Part shown: one piece after another, positions 43,128 through 50,710 of the stretch
Position numbering within the stretch: position 1 is the stretch's first letter
How the letters are laid out: every line of letters begins with the position of its first letter
Assembly (NCBI GenBank): GCA_000336895.1
Contig: AOLX01000025.1
Span: 120,268-184,267, forward strand
Direction of reading: 5' to 3'
From: Haloarcula argentinensis DSM 12282
GTDB taxonomy: Archaea > Halobacteriota > Halobacteria > Halobacteriales > Haloarculaceae
DNA: 64,000 nucleotides
Translations under genes and position numbers: made by a program
Notes under the pieces: generated by a model
What the model saw: only the letters and a program-made list of their open reading frames with translations
The model's database searches: none
Told to the model about the DNA's origin: nothing

Positions 43128-45254
43128 TTATTGGGGACTTGGACTGCCGCTCTGTCGGCCGACCTCGTGGTCGAGTGCCTTGCCCGTGATGGACTTGAGG
43201 CGGTCGACCAGCGAGTCCTTCTCGGCTTCGCCGGCGAGTGCGACCTCGAGGACCTCTGAAATGTGCGAGACCGGAATGATCTCGATCATGTCCTCGTACT
43301 CGTCCTCGATCATCACGTCCTGGGTGTTCGCCTCAGGGATGATGACCGTATCGAGGCCGGACTTGGCGGCCGCCTCGATCTTGTGCGTGACGCCGCCGAC
43401 CGGGAGCACGTCGCCCCGGACCGACAGTGAGCCGGTCATGGCGAGGTTCTGCTTGATCGGGACGTTTTCTATCGCGGAGATAACCGCGGTGGCGACTGTG
43501 ATAGAGGCGGAGTCGCCGTCGACGCCGCCTTCACCGGCCTGGACGAACTGGATGTGAACGTCCTTCTCGGAGATGTCCTCGTCGGAGAACTTCTTGATGA
43601 TCGCCGAGACGTTCTGGACGGCTTCCTCGGCCATCTCCTTGAGCTGTCCGGTGGCGATGACCTGCCCGGGGCCCTGTGACGGGCTGACCTCGGCCATGAC
43701 GGGCAGGACGATACCGCTGTCCTCGCCCATGACGGCGAGCCCGTTGACGCGGCCGACTACGTCGCCCTGGTTGACGGTGAGCTCGTAGTCCTTGCGGCGC
43801 TCGATGTAGTTGTCCGCGAGCTGTTGCTCGATGGACCGGGAGCGCCGTTTGGCCTGCAGCACGTCCGCTCGCTCGGTGCGGTCGCGGTCCTCGGCGCGGG
43901 CGATGTCGCCAGCGACGCGGACCAGTCCGCCAAGGTCACGGAACTTCAGGCTGAGGTGGCCTTTGCGGCCGGCGCGACGCCGGGCCTCCAAGATGAGCTC
44001 CTGAACGGCCTCCTCGGTGAAGTGCGGGAGCCGCCCGTCGTTTTCGACCTCCTGGGCGATGAACCGGGCGTACTTCCGTCGCATCTCGGGGTCGTCCTCG
44101 ATGGTATCGTCCATGTACACCTCGTACCCGTACCCCTTGATACGGGAGCGCAGCGCGGGGTGCATGTTCTCCATCGCATCGAGGTTCCCCGCAGCGATCA
44201 TGATGAAGTCACAGGGGACAGGCTCGGTCTGGACCATCGCACCCGAGGAGCGCTCGGACTGGCCCGTAATGGAGAACTCGCCCTCCTGAATGGCCGTCAT
44301 CAGCTTCTGCTGGCTGCGGATATCGAGCGTGTTGATCTCGTCGACGAACAGCACGCCCTTGTTGGCCTGGTGGATCGCGCCGGGTTCGACGCGGTCGTGG
44401 CTCGGCGTCTCCATCCCACCGGACTGGAAGGGGTCGTGACGAACGTCGCCCAGCAGCGCGCCGGCGTGGGCACCCGTGGCGTCCTCGAACGGCGCGGTCT
44501 TCTGGTTGGCGTTGTTGACCAGCAGGTTCGGAATCATCGCGTCGCTGCCGCGCGAACCGTAGCGGAATGCGAGATAGATGACACCGGCCGCGAGAATCCC
44601 CAGCAGGACTTGCTGGACGAGGATCAGGGCGTAGCCGATGACGATGGCGATGATGATCCACATGAGGAAGGTCCGCATCTGGTTGCGCTTGCGGGCCTCT
44701 TCCTTGTGGGCTTCGACGATCTGTTCCCCTTTGCCGCCGGGGACGGTGCGAACTTTCGGCTCGTTGCCGTCGTCGGGATTGTGGTAGACAAGAACGTCCT
44801 GCAGTTCCTCCCGCGGAAGCAACTGTGACATCGCCTTCGCCAGCATCGACTTCCCCGTCCCGGGGGAGCCGATCATCATCACGTGGCGGCGCTGTTTGGC
44901 CGCCTTCTTGATCACGTCACGGGCATGGTCCTGCCCGATGACCTGGTCGACGAGTCGGTCTGGCACTTCGATGTCGGCGGTCGAATCGATTTCGAGACCG
45001 CCGAGGAGATTCTCCTCGTCTCCGTCCAGTTCGGACTCGCCGTCAACTTGGACATCGCTTCCGAGTGTCGTTTCGGACGTTTCTCCCTCGCCCCATCGGT
45101 CCTCTGAGGGGTCGGATGGCTCGTCGGCTGAGGGATCAGAGGCAGGCTCGTCGGGGTTCTGTTTGGCCCCGTTGGTCGACGCCTCTTCCTCCCCAGCGTC
45201 GGATGCTTCCCGGTCAGGGTCGGGAGTCGCGTCGGTGTCGGTGTTGTCGCTCAT
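43128..45254 (-). CDS. lonB: Membrane-bound Lon protease (LonB)
   Basis: ATP-dependent protease that degrades regulatory and damaged membrane-associated proteins; in Haloferax, LonB controls phytoene synthase turnover and is essential. 708 aa with an acidic ~95-residue N-terminus, Walker A GSPGTGKS (129-136), two membrane helices inserted in the AAA domain (TFLMWIIIAIVIGYALILV and GILAAGVIYLAF), FVDEINTLD Walker B, and a C-terminal protease domain with catalytic S582 in GDSAS and K625 in VTHKIEAA, 43 residues apart as in bacterial Lon. No anomalies. Followed directly by the CPBP gene. Confidence 0.95.
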   Translation of the reverse strand: MSDNTDTDATPDPDREASDAGEEEASTNGAKQNPDEPASDPSADEPSDPSEDRWGEGETSETTLGSDVQVDGESELDGDEENLLGGLEIDSTADIEVPDRLVDQVIGQDHARDVIKKAAKQRRHVMMIGSPGTGKSMLAKAMSQLLPREELQDVLVYHNPDDGNEPKVRTVPGGKGEQIVEAHKEEARKRNQMRTFLMWIIIAIVIGYALILVQQVLLGILAAGVIYLAFRYGSRGSDAMIPNLLVNNANQKTAPFEDATGAHAGALLGDVRHDPFQSGGMETPSHDRVEPGAIHQANKGVLFVDEINTLDIRSQQKLMTAIQEGEFSITGQSERSSGAMVQTEPVPCDFIMIAAGNLDAMENMHPALRSRIKGYGYEVYMDDTIEDDPEMRRKYARFIAQEVENDGRLPHFTEEAVQELILEARRRAGRKGHLSLKFRDLGGLVRVAGDIARAEDRDRTERADVLQAKRRSRSIEQQLADNYIERRKDYELTVNQGDVVGRVNGLAVMGEDSGIVLPVMAEVSPSQGPGQVIATGQLKEMAEEAVQNVSAIIKKFSDEDISEKDVHIQFVQAGEGGVDGDSASITVATAVISAIENVPIKQNLAMTGSLSVRGDVLPVGGVTHKIEAAAKSGLDTVIIPEANTQDVMIEDEYEDMIEIIPVSHISEVLEVALAGEAEKDSLVDRLKSITGKALDHEVGRQSGSPSPQ

Positions 45255-45317
45255 ACAAACGTTGCTAACATACTCACGGAAGGCCTGTCGACTGATATAC
45301 TTTCTCCCCGTGTCGGT

Positions 45318-45400
45318 TGTTGCAACACCCCTGAAACCGCAGTACAGCGCCCGAATTGGGTGGGTCTGTATTTCCGCAGTACTGCGTCGTCGGGTTTATC
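45318..45400 (+). promoter_or_regulatory. lonB-nadM divergent control region with palindromes
   Basis: The ~170-bp gap between the divergent lonB and nadM starts holds TGTTGCAACA (45318-45327), a repeated CCGCAGTAC (45337-45345 and 45374-45382), the second copy being part of a perfect palindrome CGCAGTACTGCG (45375-45386), and a TATA element TTTATC (45395-45400) 28 bp before nadM. The palindrome abuts the BRE/TATA region, so a bound regulator would compete with transcription factor B. Confidence 0.45.
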
Positions 45401-45424
45401 AAACCACCACACCCACTGGGGAAT

Positions 45425-45991
45425 ATGCGTGGGTTCTACATCGGTCGCTTCCAGCCCTACCACAACGGCCACCATTCGATGGTCGAGCGGATCTCGGAGG
45501 AGGTCGACGAGCTCGTTCTGGGTATCGGAAGCGCCGACGATTCACACACCACACACGACCCCTTTACGGCCGGTGAGCGGATCATGATGATCACGAAGGC
45601 CGTCGCGGAGTACGACCTGACGACCTACGTCGTGCCCCTGGAGGACATCAATCGCAACGCTGTCTGGGTGAGCCACGTCGAAAGCATGTGTCCGGACTTC
45701 GACGTGGCGTACTCGAACAATCCGTTGGTGGTCCGCCTGTTCGAGGAGGCCGGCATCGAGGTCCGTCAGTCGCCGATGTTCGACCGCGACCGGCTGGAGG
45801 GCAGCGAGATCCGCCAGCGGATGATCGACGACGAGTCCTGGCGCGACCGGGTCCCGTCGTCAGTCGTGGAGGTCATCGAGGAGATCCACGGCATCAAGCG
45901 ACTCCAGCACGTCTCCGACAGCGACTCGCTCGAACGGTACGCCGCCACGGGCGAATCAGTCCCCGAATCACTCGACGACCTCGACGACTGA
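45425..45991 (+). CDS. nadM: Nicotinamide-nucleotide adenylyltransferase
   Basis: Makes NAD+ from nicotinamide mononucleotide and ATP. 188 aa, archaeal NadM type. Nucleotidyltransferase motif GRFQPYHNGHHSMV near the N-terminus with the HxGH pair (HNGH) and the C-terminal SEIRQRMI, equal to the ISSTxxR signature. The start ATG at 45425 follows a TATA box at leaderless spacing. The stop overlaps the next ATG by one base (TGATG), so the next enzyme is translationally coupled. Confidence 0.93.
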   Translation: MRGFYIGRFQPYHNGHHSMVERISEEVDELVLGIGSADDSHTTHDPFTAGERIMMITKAVAEYDLTTYVVPLEDINRNAVWVSHVESMCPDFDVAYSNNPLVVRLFEEAGIEVRQSPMFDRDRLEGSEIRQRMIDDESWRDRVPSSVVEVIEEIHGIKRLQHVSDSDSLERYAATGESVPESLDDLDD

Positions 45992-46767
45992 TGATTACGC
46001 TGAGTTCAGACTTCGGGTCGCCCTACCCGGCGGCGATGAAAGGCGTCATCTGTCAGGCGACCGACGCGCGTATCGAGGATATCGCCCACGATTTTCCACG
46101 GCAGGATATCAGAGCAGCGGCCTTCTGGCTCACGCAGACGCTCCCGTACTTCCCGCCGGCAGTTCACTGTGTCGTCGTCGACCCGGGCGTCGGGACCGAT
46201 AGGGACGCCATCATCGTCCGCACGGGCGACCACGCGCTCGTGGGGCCTGACAACGGCGTCCTCCTGCCGGTCGCCCGTGAACTGGCTGCAAACGAGACCG
46301 ACGCCCCGGACGCGTTCGAGGTGTTCACCTGGGCCTACGACGACCCGGCGAGTACGACGTTCCACGGGCGGGACGTGTTCGCGCCCGCCGCAGCGGCCGT
46401 CCACGACACTGGCGTCGACAACCTCGAAACCCGGCCCGAAACCACCCCCACCGACGACTATGTCGACCTCCAGTTCCCGGCGGCCACAGTCGAGGGTGAC
46501 GGAGCGACCGGCGAGGTCCTCGTCGTCGATGACTTCGGGAACGCCGTGACGAACGTTCCCGGCGAGTTCCTCGCGAATCAGTTCGGCGGGACGGTCGCAG
46601 TCGACGGGGTCGAGGCCCCAGTCCGCCGAGCCTACGCTGCCGTCGACCGAGGTCAGCGACTCGTCACTGTCGGCAGCCACGGGAACGTCGAACTCGCCGT
46701 CAACCGTGGCCGCGGCGACGAAGCGTTCGGCGTCAGTACCGGGGGCGCTGTGGACCTGTCGCTGTGA
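45991..46767 (+). CDS. SAM hydroxide adenosyltransferase (DUF62 family)
   Basis: 258-aa member of the SAM-hydrolase/duf62 family, which splits S-adenosylmethionine into adenosine and methionine using water. Motifs: LSSDFGSPYPAAMKGVI at the N-terminus with the substrate-binding Asp, VHCVVVDPGVGTDR, and TTFHGRDVFAPAAA with conserved Arg/His, then VLVVDDFGNAVTNV and GSHGNVELAVN. Its coupling to NadM suggests a link between SAM, adenosine and NAD pools; physiological role unknown. Confidence 0.88.
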   Translation: MITLSSDFGSPYPAAMKGVICQATDARIEDIAHDFPRQDIRAAAFWLTQTLPYFPPAVHCVVVDPGVGTDRDAIIVRTGDHALVGPDNGVLLPVARELAANETDAPDAFEVFTWAYDDPASTTFHGRDVFAPAAAAVHDTGVDNLETRPETTPTDDYVDLQFPAATVEGDGATGEVLVVDDFGNAVTNVPGEFLANQFGGTVAVDGVEAPVRRAYAAVDRGQRLVTVGSHGNVELAVNRGRGDEAFGVSTGGAVDLSL

Positions 46768-46824
46768 TAATGCGTTACTGTCTGGCGGTTTAGGGACACC
46801 AAAAGATCGGTGGGCTTAAGTCTT

Positions 46825-46838
46825 TTAGGCGAACCTAA
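46825..46838 (+). promoter_or_regulatory. Iron-box-like palindrome before the copper lipoprotein gene
   Basis: TTAGG CGAA CCTAA, perfect 5-bp arms, centred near the expected transcription start and ending 8 bp before the ATG at 46847. The sequence resembles DtxR/SirR/Idr iron-repressor boxes (TTAGG...CCTAA). A second copy sits at the same spacing before 49386. Binding by an iron-dependent repressor is inferred. Confidence 0.6.
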
Positions 46839-46846
46839 TTGTCTGT

Positions 46847-49315
46847 ATGCCACAGAGACGTGACTTACTGAAAACGGTGGGGATCGCTGCGACGGGACTG
46901 CTTGCCGGGTGTCCAGGGGTGGGGTCGTCCGACTCGAACACGGCGTCAGCTGATACCGAAGCAGCAACAGAACAGGTAACGGCTGCGGAAACCGACGATA
47001 GCGGCGAAAGCGGTATCTCGGTCGGACCGATGACCGCTGTCGCGAGTGAGTGGAATGTCTACCGGGCGCGGCTGTACGACGCTGTCGCGCTGGGCCGGGC
47101 CGGCGCACCCGGTGCAGGGGCGAGTGTCGCCCAGAGCGTTTTCGCCCGGTTCGAAGGCGCGTCGGGCGAGTACGGGGCCCACGAACAGCTTGAATCGACA
47201 TCCGAGTCAGCGTACGAGGGGTTCGAGGATGCCCTCGGGGCAGTTCAGTCGTCGCTGTCAGAGGGCGATGTGTCCGGAGCCGCCTCGGCTGCAGACGAGG
47301 CGTCGGGCCACCTCCAGACGGCCCAGCAGGCCGCTGCCGGACAGCAGGCCACCAGAGTGCTGGACCTGCTCTTGCTGGGTAGTCGAGCGAGCAATGCCGC
47401 CATGGCTGGCACGCTGGGCGCGTTTGAGGGGGCTGCCGCCATCGCGGAGGAGACGATGACTGCGTTCGAGGACGCACTGGTGTACAGCCAGATCGAGGAG
47501 GCGGACGCGGAGTCCTACGAAGCCTTCGAGAACGCACTGGCCGGCATCGGTTCCGCCGCGGGCAATGAAGACGCAAGCGGCGTCACTGAACAGGCCCGTG
47601 CCGCACTCGATGCGACCGTTTCGGGCGCCTATGCACTGGTTCAGGAGGCGTCGGTCGCCGGTGCGGGCCACCTCGCGACGATGCAGGCCCGTGGCTGGGA
47701 TGCGGCCGCGCTCGCGTCCGCCGGCGGTCCCGGACAGGCGTACGCGCACACGGTCACGCTGAACAGCTACCGTGCTCGCGTCGCGGACGCGGACTGGCTC
47801 GCTGCCAACGACGCGACCGATGCAGCGTCGACCGCCGTCGAGAACGTCTTCGCTCACTTCGAGGGGGCGAACGCACACGACGCGCTGGAGGAGGCCGACG
47901 GCGAAGCCTACGAGGCATTCGAGGGCGGGCTGGATGACCTCTCCAGCGCTATCGGGAACGGGAACGCGGACGGTATCGACAGCGCGACCGAGACGGTCGA
48001 TACGAATCTCGTCACCGGCATCGAAGCGCTGGTCGGCAGCGAGGACGCCCGCGCGGCGCTGGAGTCGGCGTTCTTCCGCGCCCGTATCGCGGACGCCCGC
48101 GAACTGTATCGCCTCGGTGACGCCGACAGCGCGGCGACTATCGTCTCGGACGTGTTCGCCCGCTTCGAGGAGAACGAACTCGGCTTCCACGAGACGATGG
48201 AACACGAGAGCGAGGACCTCTACCACCGCTTCGAGGAAGAGCACCTCACCTCGCTCCAGTCGGCTTACGAGAACGACGACAGCGAGGCCGTGGCGACACA
48301 CCACGACGGAGTCCAGCAGGCCCTGCTCGACTTCGAGTCGGCCCTGTCGACGGCCGTCGCAAGCGGTGCGGAGGCGGACTACATGATCGGTCGGGCCTTC
48401 GACGCGGCCGGACTCGCGGCGCTGTCGGAAACCGACCGCGCGGCGACCGTCATTCAGGACACCTTCGCCCACTTCGAGAGCGGCGCGGCGGGCTTCCACG
48501 AAGCGCTGGAAGAGGCCGACGAGGAAACGTACGAAAGCTTCGAATCGACGCTTACCGACGTTCGCTCCGCGGCTGAGGACGGAGGGGACGTCACTGCCGC
48601 GGCGACGGCATTCAACGACGAGGCCATCGCGGCGGCGTACGCCATCGCCGGGAGTGCCGGCGGTAACGGGGAGGCCGCGGCGGCCATCGTGCAGGACATC
48701 TTCGCGACCTTCGAGGAAGCTCGGGTCCACGAGATGCTCGAAGAAGCAGACCACGACGCCTACGAGAACTTCGAGGCTGCACTGAACACTTACTCGAAAG
48801 GATTGACGAACGGGGACGCGGACCCGTCGGTGCTTGCGGATGCCACGCGAACCGGACAGTTCGCCGTCGTTGGCGCTGTCGACAGCGCCCCGAGTGGGTC
48901 TGGTGGCCACAGCGACGAGGAATCCGAGGAGACCGAGTCGTCACTGTCCGGCGGCCCGAACATCGTCGAGAGCGTTCCCGAGGATGCCGACCACGTCGTC
49001 GACATGGAAGCAGTGGCGTTCGCACCTGAGGAACTCACGGTCAGCGTTGGTGACACGGTCGCCTGGAAACACGTCGGTGGCGAAGCGCACTCAGTCACCG
49101 CTGTCGAAGAAGACCTCCCAGAGGACGCGACGTACTGGGCCTCCGGGGGGTTCGAAAGCGAGTCGGCCGCACGCGGGGGCTGGGAGAACGGCAAGGGGGC
49201 TGTTCAGTCCGGCCAGAGCTACGTCCACACGTTTGAGACGGCCGGCGAACACGCTTACGTCTGTATTCCGCACGAGGCCGCGGGGATGGTTGGCACCGTC
49301 GTCGTCGAGGAGTAA
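46847..49315 (+). CDS. DUF5059-type repeat lipoprotein with C-terminal halocyanin-like copper domain
   Basis: 822-aa surface protein. The signal is Tat-lipoprotein type (PQRRDLLKTVGIAATGLLAGC, RR and LAGC). Residues ~60-700 are Ala/Glu-rich helical repeats of ~100 residues, each with a F-(A)-x-F-E-x and an E-E-A-D-x-x-x-Y-E-x-F-E unit; about six copies are seen. The last ~105 residues form a blue-copper fold: VDMEAVAFAPEELTVSVGD, GGEAHSV and YVCIPHEAAGM supply His, Cys, His and Met ligands. It may shuttle electrons or bind metal or haem at the surface, and the iron box implies expression under iron limitation. A T-run follows the stop. Confidence 0.85.
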   Translation: MPQRRDLLKTVGIAATGLLAGCPGVGSSDSNTASADTEAATEQVTAAETDDSGESGISVGPMTAVASEWNVYRARLYDAVALGRAGAPGAGASVAQSVFARFEGASGEYGAHEQLESTSESAYEGFEDALGAVQSSLSEGDVSGAASAADEASGHLQTAQQAAAGQQATRVLDLLLLGSRASNAAMAGTLGAFEGAAAIAEETMTAFEDALVYSQIEEADAESYEAFENALAGIGSAAGNEDASGVTEQARAALDATVSGAYALVQEASVAGAGHLATMQARGWDAAALASAGGPGQAYAHTVTLNSYRARVADADWLAANDATDAASTAVENVFAHFEGANAHDALEEADGEAYEAFEGGLDDLSSAIGNGNADGIDSATETVDTNLVTGIEALVGSEDARAALESAFFRARIADARELYRLGDADSAATIVSDVFARFEENELGFHETMEHESEDLYHRFEEEHLTSLQSAYENDDSEAVATHHDGVQQALLDFESALSTAVASGAEADYMIGRAFDAAGLAALSETDRAATVIQDTFAHFESGAAGFHEALEEADEETYESFESTLTDVRSAAEDGGDVTAAATAFNDEAIAAAYAIAGSAGGNGEAAAAIVQDIFATFEEARVHEMLEEADHDAYENFEAALNTYSKGLTNGDADPSVLADATRTGQFAVVGAVDSAPSGSGGHSDEESEETESSLSGGPNIVESVPEDADHVVDMEAVAFAPEELTVSVGDTVAWKHVGGEAHSVTAVEEDLPEDATYWASGGFESESAARGGWENGKGAVQSGQSYVHTFETAGEHAYVCIPHEAAGMVGTVVVEE

Positions 49316-49325
49316 TCGACCCCTC

Positions 49326-49331
49326 TTTTTT
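49326..49331 (+). terminator. Oligo-T terminator after the copper lipoprotein gene
   Basis: TTTTTT about 10 bp after the stop at 49313-49315, on the coding strand, as expected for archaeal intrinsic termination. Confidence 0.45.
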
Positions 49332-49363
49332 GGCCCGCCTAGAAACCGGTGGCTTTTTGTGTT

Positions 49364-49377
49364 TTAGGGTAGCCTAA
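49364..49377 (+). promoter_or_regulatory. Second iron-box-like palindrome, without a full gene behind it
   Basis: TTAGG GTAG CCTAA (arms extend to TTTAGG/CCTAAA, 49363-49378), ending 8 bp before the ATG at 49386, the same spacing as at 46825-46838. Only a 38-codon frame follows, so this looks like an iron-regulated promoter that lost its gene. Confidence 0.6.
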
Positions 49378-49385
49378 ACAATTGT

Positions 49386-49502
49386 ATGCCGGACGAACAG
49401 GCCACTTCGAGACGGGATATCTGTCGCCGTAGCGAGTCGGGTACTGCCGTCCCTGTCGTCCGCGCAAACGCCGCCCGACAGGAGGTGAGAGTCAGGACGT
49501 GA
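49386..49502 (+). pseudogene. Remnant of an iron-box-regulated Tat-secreted protein gene (38 codons)
   Basis: The short frame starts MPDEQATSRRDICRRSESGT, like the N-terminus of a Tat signal (SRRDI) before a hydrophobic core, then loses signal-peptide character and stops at 49500-49502. It is too short to be a secreted protein. The iron box and leaderless ATG are intact, so a gene for a haem or siderophore substrate-binding protein may once have followed; that identity is a guess. A genuine tiny protein cannot be excluded. Confidence 0.45.
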
Positions 49503-49754
49503 GTGTGTACTGACCTGTCAGTCTCGACCATCTTTCGCGGCGACGACCACCGTGGGCATAGCCCGTCGCCGCACGCCACGAGCTTTTCGTGTCTGTCCCG
49601 TGGGCGTCTCGTCCCAAGGACGCCCCATTTCAGGTCCTTTGCTGTGGACCACACTGGAACCACTGATTCCCGCCAGCCGCCGGTATACGCTTCGTCTGCG
49701 TTGCGACCGACTTTCGGGACAGGCGTTTTGTCGGTCCCAGCCTTGGCACCCGAT
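49503..49754. other. Gap before endonuclease III, no clear gene
   Basis: 252 bp between the Tat-like stub and the endonuclease III ATG. One frame is open through it into endonuclease III, but its composition (LSVSTIFRGDDHRGHSPSP) is not like the mature enzyme and no haloarchaeal endonuclease III start is known there. It may be decayed sequence of the lost gene; no RNA gene or repeat is seen. Confidence 0.4.
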
Positions 49755-50588
49755 ATGAACGACGAGGAACCAGCGGAGAACATCAGCGGCGGGACCGCTG
49801 GCGGTGGCCAGCCGGCAACTTTTGACCCGGAGACGGCGGGGACGCGAGTCGAAGCCGTCGTCGACCGTCTCGGCGAGATGTACTGGACGAAGACCTACGG
49901 GGGCCGGGACGCCTTCGAGTGCCTCGTCCGGACGATTCTCAGTCAGAACACCTCTGACAAGGCGAGCCAGCCCGCCCACGATGAACTGATGGCGCGGTAT
50001 GGCGGCGATGAGAACGCGAGCAGCGAGGGAGACACAGACAGCGACCTCGCCCGCGCGCTGGCCGACGCCGACCAGCCTGAACTCGCTGAAACCATCTCCT
50101 CGGCCGGGCTATACAACCAGAAATCAGAGCGCATCATCGCGCTGGCACAGCGCATCTGCGAGGAGTACGGTGGCGAATCGGGCTTCGATGAGTTCGTCAG
50201 AGAGAGTGACCCCGAGGAAGTGCGGTCGACGCTGCTCGATATGAACGGCGTCGGTCCGAAGACCGCCGACTGCGTCCTGTTATTCGCGGGCGGCCGCGGC
50301 GGCGTGTTTCCAGTCGATACACACGTCCACCGCATCGCTCGCCGGATGGGACTGGCCCCCGCCGACGCTGACCACGAGACAGTCCGTGAGTACCTGGAGC
50401 GCGATGTGCCCGCGGAGAAGTGCGGGTTCGGGCATACCGCGATGATTCAGTTCGGCAGGGAGTACTGCTCTGCCAGAAAGCCGGCCTGTCTGGACGACCC
50501 CGATGCGTGTCCACTGGCGGGCCACTGCGACCAAGTCGGCGTGTATCCGTCTACTGGTGAGGTCGCCGACCCATCCGAGACTGTCTGA
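49755..50588 (+). CDS. nth: Endonuclease III (DNA glycosylase/AP lyase)
   Basis: 277-aa base-excision-repair enzyme that removes oxidised pyrimidines. The helix-hairpin-helix MNGVGPKTADCVLLF carries the catalytic Lys and FPVDTHVHRIARR the catalytic Asp. The C-terminal Fe-S region is CSARKPACLDDPDACPLAGHC, spaced C-x6-C-x6-C-x5-C instead of the usual C-x6-C-x2-C-x5-C; the extra four residues are acidic. A ~30-residue acidic N-terminal extension and an acidic internal insert (ENASSEGDTDSD) are halophilic features. The ATG at 49755 follows a GATATG context and starts just before the extension. Confidence 0.9.
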   Translation: MNDEEPAENISGGTAGGGQPATFDPETAGTRVEAVVDRLGEMYWTKTYGGRDAFECLVRTILSQNTSDKASQPAHDELMARYGGDENASSEGDTDSDLARALADADQPELAETISSAGLYNQKSERIIALAQRICEEYGGESGFDEFVRESDPEEVRSTLLDMNGVGPKTADCVLLFAGGRGGVFPVDTHVHRIARRMGLAPADADHETVREYLERDVPAEKCGFGHTAMIQFGREYCSARKPACLDDPDACPLAGHCDQVGVYPSTGEVADPSETV

Positions 50589-50710
50589 CGCGCTCTACAG
50601 TATACTGTCTGGGCTGTCAATGTATGCTGGTCGCTACTTCTTCCCGTTAGAAACCAAACTGAAGTGTATTTCAGAAAGGAACTTAGTCCCCCGAAAGTGA
50701 CAGCATCCGT

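Noticed and set aside
43824..44828. 334-aa open frame on the plus strand
   Set aside because: Antisense to the lonB ATPase domain; no start signals or domain match.
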